Shown here: positions 60,159 through 64,000 of the stretch, one piece after another | Layout of the letters: every line of letters starts with the position of its first letter | How positions within the stretch are numbered: the stretch's first letter is position 1 | NCBI GenBank assembly: GCA_013152475.1 | Contig: JAADGH010000061.1 | Location: 12,440 to 76,439 of the forward strand | DNA length: 64,000 nt | Direction of reading: 5' to 3' | Origin: Planctomycetota bacterium | Lineage (GTDB): Bacteria; Planctomycetota; Brocadiia; JAADGH01 | Notes under the pieces: model-generated | Databases searched by the model: none | What the model was told of the DNA's origin: nothing | The model's input: the letters and a program-made list of their open reading frames with translations, nothing else | Program-made: the position numbers and the translations under genes

Positions 60159-61277
60159 ATGACGTCAAAAGAACGCATCCTCGCCGCCACGCTTCTGAAG
60201 GAACCGGATCGGGTGCCCGTGACGCCGGACACGTCGAACATGATCCCGTGCCGGCTGACGGGCAAGCCCTTCTGGGACATCTACCTCTACCAAAATCCGC
60301 CGCTCTGGAAGGCCTACCTCCATTGCTGCAAGCACTTCGGGTTCGACGGCTGGCTGCCGAGCGCATCGGGGCACTGTTTCCGTCAACCGGGCGCGCCGCA
60401 GAACACAAAGATCGTTTTTCGCAATGACGAACGGATCATCACGCGAGCATTTCATGAGGAGAACGGCAAGAAGGTATGGGCCGATCGCGTCAACGTTTAC
60501 TACCGGGACAACCCGCCCACCTCCGGGCTCCATGCCAGCAAGATCGGCCTGCCGGAGTCGCACGACACGTGGGAGGACATCGAGGGCGTCCGCGAGTGGC
60601 CGACCGGACGGGAGATGTTCGAGATGATTCGTGAGGAGATGGGCGATCACGGCGTCGTCGGCGGGGCCGTCGGCCTGCCCAGCCTCGGCAAAGAGCCGGA
60701 GGGGGTTTACGAGTATTACGACCACCCCGAACGCGTGAAGAAACGTCTGGCGCAGCAGGAGGAAAGCATCATCGAACAGGCGAGGCGAGTTCTCGATCTC
60801 AAGCCCGACGTCCTCATGGTTGGCGTGTCGGGCTATGTTACCCTCCACGGCCCGAAGCTGATGCGCGAGCTCGGGCTCAGCACGCTCCAGCGCGTGACGG
60901 CCCTGGCGAAGGAGCGCGGCACGCCGACGCACCTGCACTGCTGCGGGCACGAACGGGCCCTGGTGGAGATGGCTGCGAACGAGACGGACCTGAACCTGAT
61001 CAACCCGCTGGAGAGGCCGCCCATGGGCGACTGCGATCTGGCGGAGATCAAGAGGACCTTCGGCAGAAAGATCGCCCTCATGGGCAACCTGCACACCACT
61101 GAGGTCATGCTCCACGGTACGCCGGACACCGTCCGGGAGGAGGCGAAGTGGTGCATCGATGTGGCGGCCGAGGGAGGGGGGTTTATCCTCTCCACCGGTG
61201 ACCAGTGCGGACGCGACACGCCCGACGAAAACATACGCGCTCTGGTGGAGATGGCGCGGGATTACGGGAAGTACTGA
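60159..61277 (+). CDS. Uroporphyrinogen decarboxylase-family protein (URO-D/MtaA-like)
   Basis: A 372-residue cytosolic protein. The N-terminus MTSKERILAATLLKEPDRVPV is the standard family start, and THLHCCGHERALVEM (~263-277) and IALMGNLHTTEVMLHGTPDTVREE (~305-328) match the metal-binding and C-terminal regions of the URO-D superfamily. HCCGH has the extra Cys and His typical of cobamide-dependent methyltransferase subunits (MtaA/CmuA-like) rather than haem-pathway HemE, which also lacks this context. Members of this kind are common beside glycan genes in this sort of genome and are uncharacterised. It is 24 bases after the giant gene and probably co-transcribed. Confidence 0.85.
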   Translation: MTSKERILAATLLKEPDRVPVTPDTSNMIPCRLTGKPFWDIYLYQNPPLWKAYLHCCKHFGFDGWLPSASGHCFRQPGAPQNTKIVFRNDERIITRAFHEENGKKVWADRVNVYYRDNPPTSGLHASKIGLPESHDTWEDIEGVREWPTGREMFEMIREEMGDHGVVGGAVGLPSLGKEPEGVYEYYDHPERVKKRLAQQEESIIEQARRVLDLKPDVLMVGVSGYVTLHGPKLMRELGLSTLQRVTALAKERGTPTHLHCCGHERALVEMAANETDLNLINPLERPPMGDCDLAEIKRTFGRKIALMGNLHTTEVMLHGTPDTVREEAKWCIDVAAEGGGFILSTGDQCGRDTPDENIRALVEMARDYGKY

Positions 61278-61281
61278 GGCC

Positions 61282-61611
61282 CTACTTGGGCAAAAAATAG
61301 TATCCGCATTTCGTACCCGGTGCGATGATGTCGCGGTCGGCCAGGTCGGCCTCGTCGATGGGGAAGATGCGGCAGTTCTTGTACTTCACCTTGTGCTTTG
61401 CGCACGCGGGCACGCCGTTGATCTCGTCCAGGTGCCCACACTCGATCATCAGTTTGCAGCAGGCCCCGCACCGAAGGCACTCGCCCCGGCGCCGGGCATG
61501 GCTGCGCGTGATGTAGTCCTGATTGAAGACGCCGTAATAGAATCGGCGCGCCTTCCCCCAGGCGTGGGTCAGCTTCTGCTTGGCGGTCAGTTGTGGCATT
61601 GACTTGCTCAT
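61282..61611 (-). CDS. Small Cys-rich metal- or Fe-S-binding protein (YkgJ/CxxCxxCC type)
   Basis: A 109-residue protein. CLRCGACCKLMIEC (~45-58) is the CxxCxxCC core of the YkgJ (zinc-/iron-chelating, 'Fe-S oxidoreductase-like') family, and further Cys at CAKH, NCRIFP and KCGYYF complete a likely eight-Cys site. The N-terminal ~40 residues are basic and helical. It is convergent with the UroD-like gene (four bases apart) and divergent from the heparinase gene. No function is proven for the family. Confidence 0.78.
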   Translation of the reverse strand: MSKSMPQLTAKQKLTHAWGKARRFYYGVFNQDYITRSHARRRGECLRCGACCKLMIECGHLDEINGVPACAKHKVKYKNCRIFPIDEADLADRDIIAPGTKCGYYFLPK

Positions 61612-61687
61612 GGCTATGACCTATCATCGTAACACAATTGGGTGTGATTTTCCACTGCGATATGGCCTCGCCACGAGAGGATTCGAC

Positions 61688-64000
61688 ATGCGGATTCACT
61701 GTCTCGTTTTTGCCGTCATCCTTTGCTCTCTCGCCTCCTGCCAGGAGGAAGTACTCCTTCCTATTCCTCCCCCGAAGGAAATCAAGCCGCTGGAGACGCT
61801 GCCGGTGACGACCTTCGAAAACATCAAGGAGTGGCCCGGCTTCGAGAAAGACACCGAGCACGTCAAGATCGGTCCCGTCGCCGCGAAGTGGTCGAACATG
61901 GTCAAGACCCCGGGTGTGTCGTCCGACAATATCCCGCACGACTGGAGCAAGTTCAATCACCTGCGCGTGTGGGTCTATTCAGCGAAGGCTGTGCCGACGG
62001 CGTTCATGATCATCGCCCGGTCGGAAAACCCGAAGACGAAAGGCCCGGATTACTACGGCTTCCGCGTCGGCCTGAACTACCAGGGGTGGAAGGAGCACAA
62101 GTTCCTGCTCTCTTCCCGTGGCAAGCCGCGCGGCGGCGTGCGGAGTCCCTTGGGACTGGACCAGATTCAGCAACTGACCTTCACCGCTTCGGGCTGGGAC
62201 AACACTCCCCGCCCCGAGGCGCTGGTCTATATCGACGGCCTTCGGCTCACGGTCGAGCCGGAACCGCAAGGCCCGGTCACGAGTGACGCCGAGTTCTTTA
62301 ACGCCCTCGACTTGAACCGGCCCGGGATGGAGAAGGTGAAGGAGGCATGCAAGGAGCGTGACATCGAGAAGGCCAAGTCCGAGCTCTTGAACTATATGCG
62401 CGCTCGCACGAAGCCGAAGTGGTACTTCGACTGGCGCGATCGCCCGACGGACATCCGGCCCGTCAAGGGCGGCAGCGACGGATGGGACTACTACACGAAG
62501 GAAATCGTCATCGACTGGAAGGGGTGGAGGCACTTCGTCCTGAAGAAATCCGACCTGGGTGTAGCACGGAAACCGATCGGATGGAACCGGATCAACTATG
62601 TTCGTTTCAGCGCCACTGGCTTCCATCACACACCGAACCCGAAGACGACGCTGGTCTTCGATGATGTCAAGCTCACCGGACCTGAACCCGTGACCATTGG
62701 CAGTTTCGAGACGGAGAAGGACTTCGAGCTGTGGTCCGGGCTGAAGCCGGAAGAGAAGATCGTGAAGGAGGGCAAAGGGGCCGGCCGGTGGGAAAACATG
62801 CCCCTGACCACATCGGTGGCGATCCGCCGGATGCCCCACGACTGGTCGAAGGTCGAGGCGCTGGAGTTTTGGGTCTACGCGAACGAGGCGACCGGCGCGA
62901 AGATACAGCTCATTCTTGACTCCGACCAGCCGAACACAAAGCGCGTGGATAAGACGGTGATGAAGCACCGCATCACCCTCATTTCCAAGACCTACCCGAA
63001 GGACTTCCCGCTTGGCGACGACATTAACTGGCGCACCAACCCGAAGAAGCCCGACGATCCCGACTACACCCCGGAGTGGACCTACGACCTGAACCGCTTC
63101 GGCATGTGGCGGCGCCTCGGCAGCGCCTACTGGGCCACGGGCGACGAGAAGTACGCGAAGGAGTGGATGGCCCAGCTCATGGACTGGGTGAAGGATGAAC
63201 CCGTGCCCTACGACGCATCCTGCGGACGGCCAAGCACGTGGCGGACCATCGAGTGCGGTATCCGCATGGGCGGCATTTGGATGGAGACCTACTACCGCTT
63301 CCTCGGGTCGCCGTCGCTCACCCCCGAGGTGCACACCACCTTTCTCAAGTCCATTCTCGAACACGGTCGTCGACTGGCCATCATCGAGAAGAAATACTCC
63401 GAACGCAGCGGCAACTGGGTCATCATCGAGAACTCCGGCCTCGTGACGGCGGCGGTCATGTTCCCCGAGTTCAAGGAATCGAAGCAGTGGCTCAAGCAGG
63501 CCTTTGGGCGGCTGGACCGAGAGTTTGGTCGGCAGGTCTATCCCGACGGCTGCCAGAAGGAGCTGACCACCGGCTACCATCAAGTGTGTATCCGCTGCTT
63601 CCGCGCCGCTACGCAAATCGCGGAGCACAACCACGTCCCGATCCCGTCGGACTACATGAAAAAGCTGGAAAAGCTCTACGAATACGATTTGTGGGTGATG
63701 ATGCCGGACGGCCGGACGCCGCCGCTGAACGACGGGGGGCGGGGCAGCGTGCGGCGGTACCTTGCCGACGCAGCGGAGATCTTCCACCGGGCGGACTTCG
63801 AATGGGCGGCCACGAACGGTGCAAGGGGAACGAAGCCCGACCACGATTCCCACGCCTTCCCCTACGGCGGCCAGTTTGTGATGCGGAGCGGGTGGGGGAT
63901 GGACGACCGCTACCTGATCCTCGACGCCGGGCCCTTCGGCATCGGCCATCAGCACGAGGACAACCTGAGCATCTATGCCTGGGCCTACGGTCGCGTGCTC
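61688..64000 (+). CDS. Heparinase II/III-family polysaccharide lyase lipoprotein (3' end beyond window)
   Basis: ATG 61688 opens a frame that stays open to base 64000 (771 codons). The signal ends in lipobox LASC (Cys17). Order of parts: carbohydrate-binding-like domain (~30-185), a helical piece typical of the heparinase N-terminus (KSELLNYMRARTKPKWYFDWRDRP, ~225-255), a second binding-like insert (~335-430), then the (alpha/alpha) toroid (LNRFGMWRRLGSAYWATGDEKYAKEW, NWVIIENSGL, TTGYHQVCIRCF) and the start of the beta-sandwich (YLILDAGPFGIGHQHEDNLSIY), where His of GHQHED is the metal/active-site residue. It cleaves uronate-containing glycans such as heparin-like, alginate-like or ulvan-like chains; which one is open. 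TTGGGT-17-TATGGC upstream may be its promoter. Confidence 0.88.
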   Translation, partial: MRIHCLVFAVILCSLASCQEEVLLPIPPPKEIKPLETLPVTTFENIKEWPGFEKDTEHVKIGPVAAKWSNMVKTPGVSSDNIPHDWSKFNHLRVWVYSAKAVPTAFMIIARSENPKTKGPDYYGFRVGLNYQGWKEHKFLLSSRGKPRGGVRSPLGLDQIQQLTFTASGWDNTPRPEALVYIDGLRLTVEPEPQGPVTSDAEFFNALDLNRPGMEKVKEACKERDIEKAKSELLNYMRARTKPKWYFDWRDRPTDIRPVKGGSDGWDYYTKEIVIDWKGWRHFVLKKSDLGVARKPIGWNRINYVRFSATGFHHTPNPKTTLVFDDVKLTGPEPVTIGSFETEKDFELWSGLKPEEKIVKEGKGAGRWENMPLTTSVAIRRMPHDWSKVEALEFWVYANEATGAKIQLILDSDQPNTKRVDKTVMKHRITLISKTYPKDFPLGDDINWRTNPKKPDDPDYTPEWTYDLNRFGMWRRLGSAYWATGDEKYAKEWMAQLMDWVKDEPVPYDASCGRPSTWRTIECGIRMGGIWMETYYRFLGSPSLTPEVHTTFLKSILEHGRRLAIIEKKYSERSGNWVIIENSGLVTAAVMFPEFKESKQWLKQAFGRLDREFGRQVYPDGCQKELTTGYHQVCIRCFRAATQIAEHNHVPIPSDYMKKLEKLYEYDLWVMMPDGRTPPLNDGGRGSVRRYLADAAEIFHRADFEWAATNGARGTKPDHDSHAFPYGGQFVMRSGWGMDDRYLILDAGPFGIGHQHEDNLSIYAWAYGRVL

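Noticed and set aside
61979-63955. Long minus-strand frame opposite the heparinase gene
   Set aside because: Antisense shadow; the plus strand has signal peptide, lipobox and heparinase motifs.

Overview
This is a 64 kb, GC-rich bacterial chromosomal window with dense coding on both strands. It shows no phage region, CRISPR array, rRNA or recognisable tRNA. The gene content suggests an uncultured heterotroph of the Planctomycetota/Lentisphaerota/Hydrogenedentota/Sumerlaeota type: secreted glycoside hydrolases of more than 1000 residues, a sulfatase-family enzyme, heparinase II/III, ceramidase-like and Gfo/Idh/MocA proteins, sugar-phosphate isomerase-like TIM barrels and a DUF4438 protein. The phylum is an inference from content; no marker here settles it. 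Many genes have sigma70-type promoters of the TTGACN-17-TANNNT kind.

Layout. 1-0.8 kb: 3' end of a secreted protein with a carbohydrate-binding-like tail. 0.86-5.4 kb: three-gene ABC export operon (ATPase, FtsX-type permease, HlyD-type adaptor). 5.5-7.1 kb: small membrane protein and Gfo/Idh/MocA oxidoreductase. 7.3-8.1 kb: a small gene broken by an apparent -1 frameshift, behind a strong promoter and long leader. 8.1-9.8 kb: glnS. 9.9-26.1 kb: glycan-degradation block made of a GH42-like giant, a lipoprotein, an unassigned TIM-barrel protein, a sulfatase-family enzyme with Thr at the formylglycine position, a circularly permuted SGNH hydrolase fused to a large glycosidase-like module, a sugar isomerase-like barrel, a ceramidase-like enzyme and a GHL10-like hydrolase. 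26.3-32.9 kb: pentapeptide-repeat/HEAT-like protein, WecA-like transferase plus O-antigen ligase pair, and a eukaryote-type IMP dehydrogenase. 32.9-41.3 kb: another GH42-like lipoprotein, and an operon of two small lipoproteins plus a 1481-residue PDZ/LamG-like protein. 41.6-46.0 kb: Gfo/Idh/MocA protein, DUF4438 protein, priA. 46.0-49.2 kb: small membrane, PepSY-like and lipoprotein genes, a transposase zinc-ribbon remnant, an RRM protein and an Rhs pseudogene. 49.3-53.0 kb: methyltransferase, TlpA-like protein lacking the second active-site Cys, EB_dh-like haem lipoprotein, DUF3592 protein. 53.0-61.6 kb: SDR, operon of hydroxyacid dehydrogenase plus two amidohydrolases, giant glycosidase-like protein, UroD-family protein, Cys-rich metal-binding protein. 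61.7-64 kb: heparinase II/III lipoprotein running off the end.

Together the catabolic genes read as a dispersed glycan-use programme, split into many one- to three-gene units without SusC/SusD or a dedicated regulator: exported lyases and hydrolases release sugars or uronates, and cytosolic oxidoreductases, isomerase-like and amidohydrolase-family enzymes process them. Intergenic regions carry at least five kinds of short palindromic or tandem repeat; one kind sits 4-6 bases after stop codons and forms terminator hairpins.
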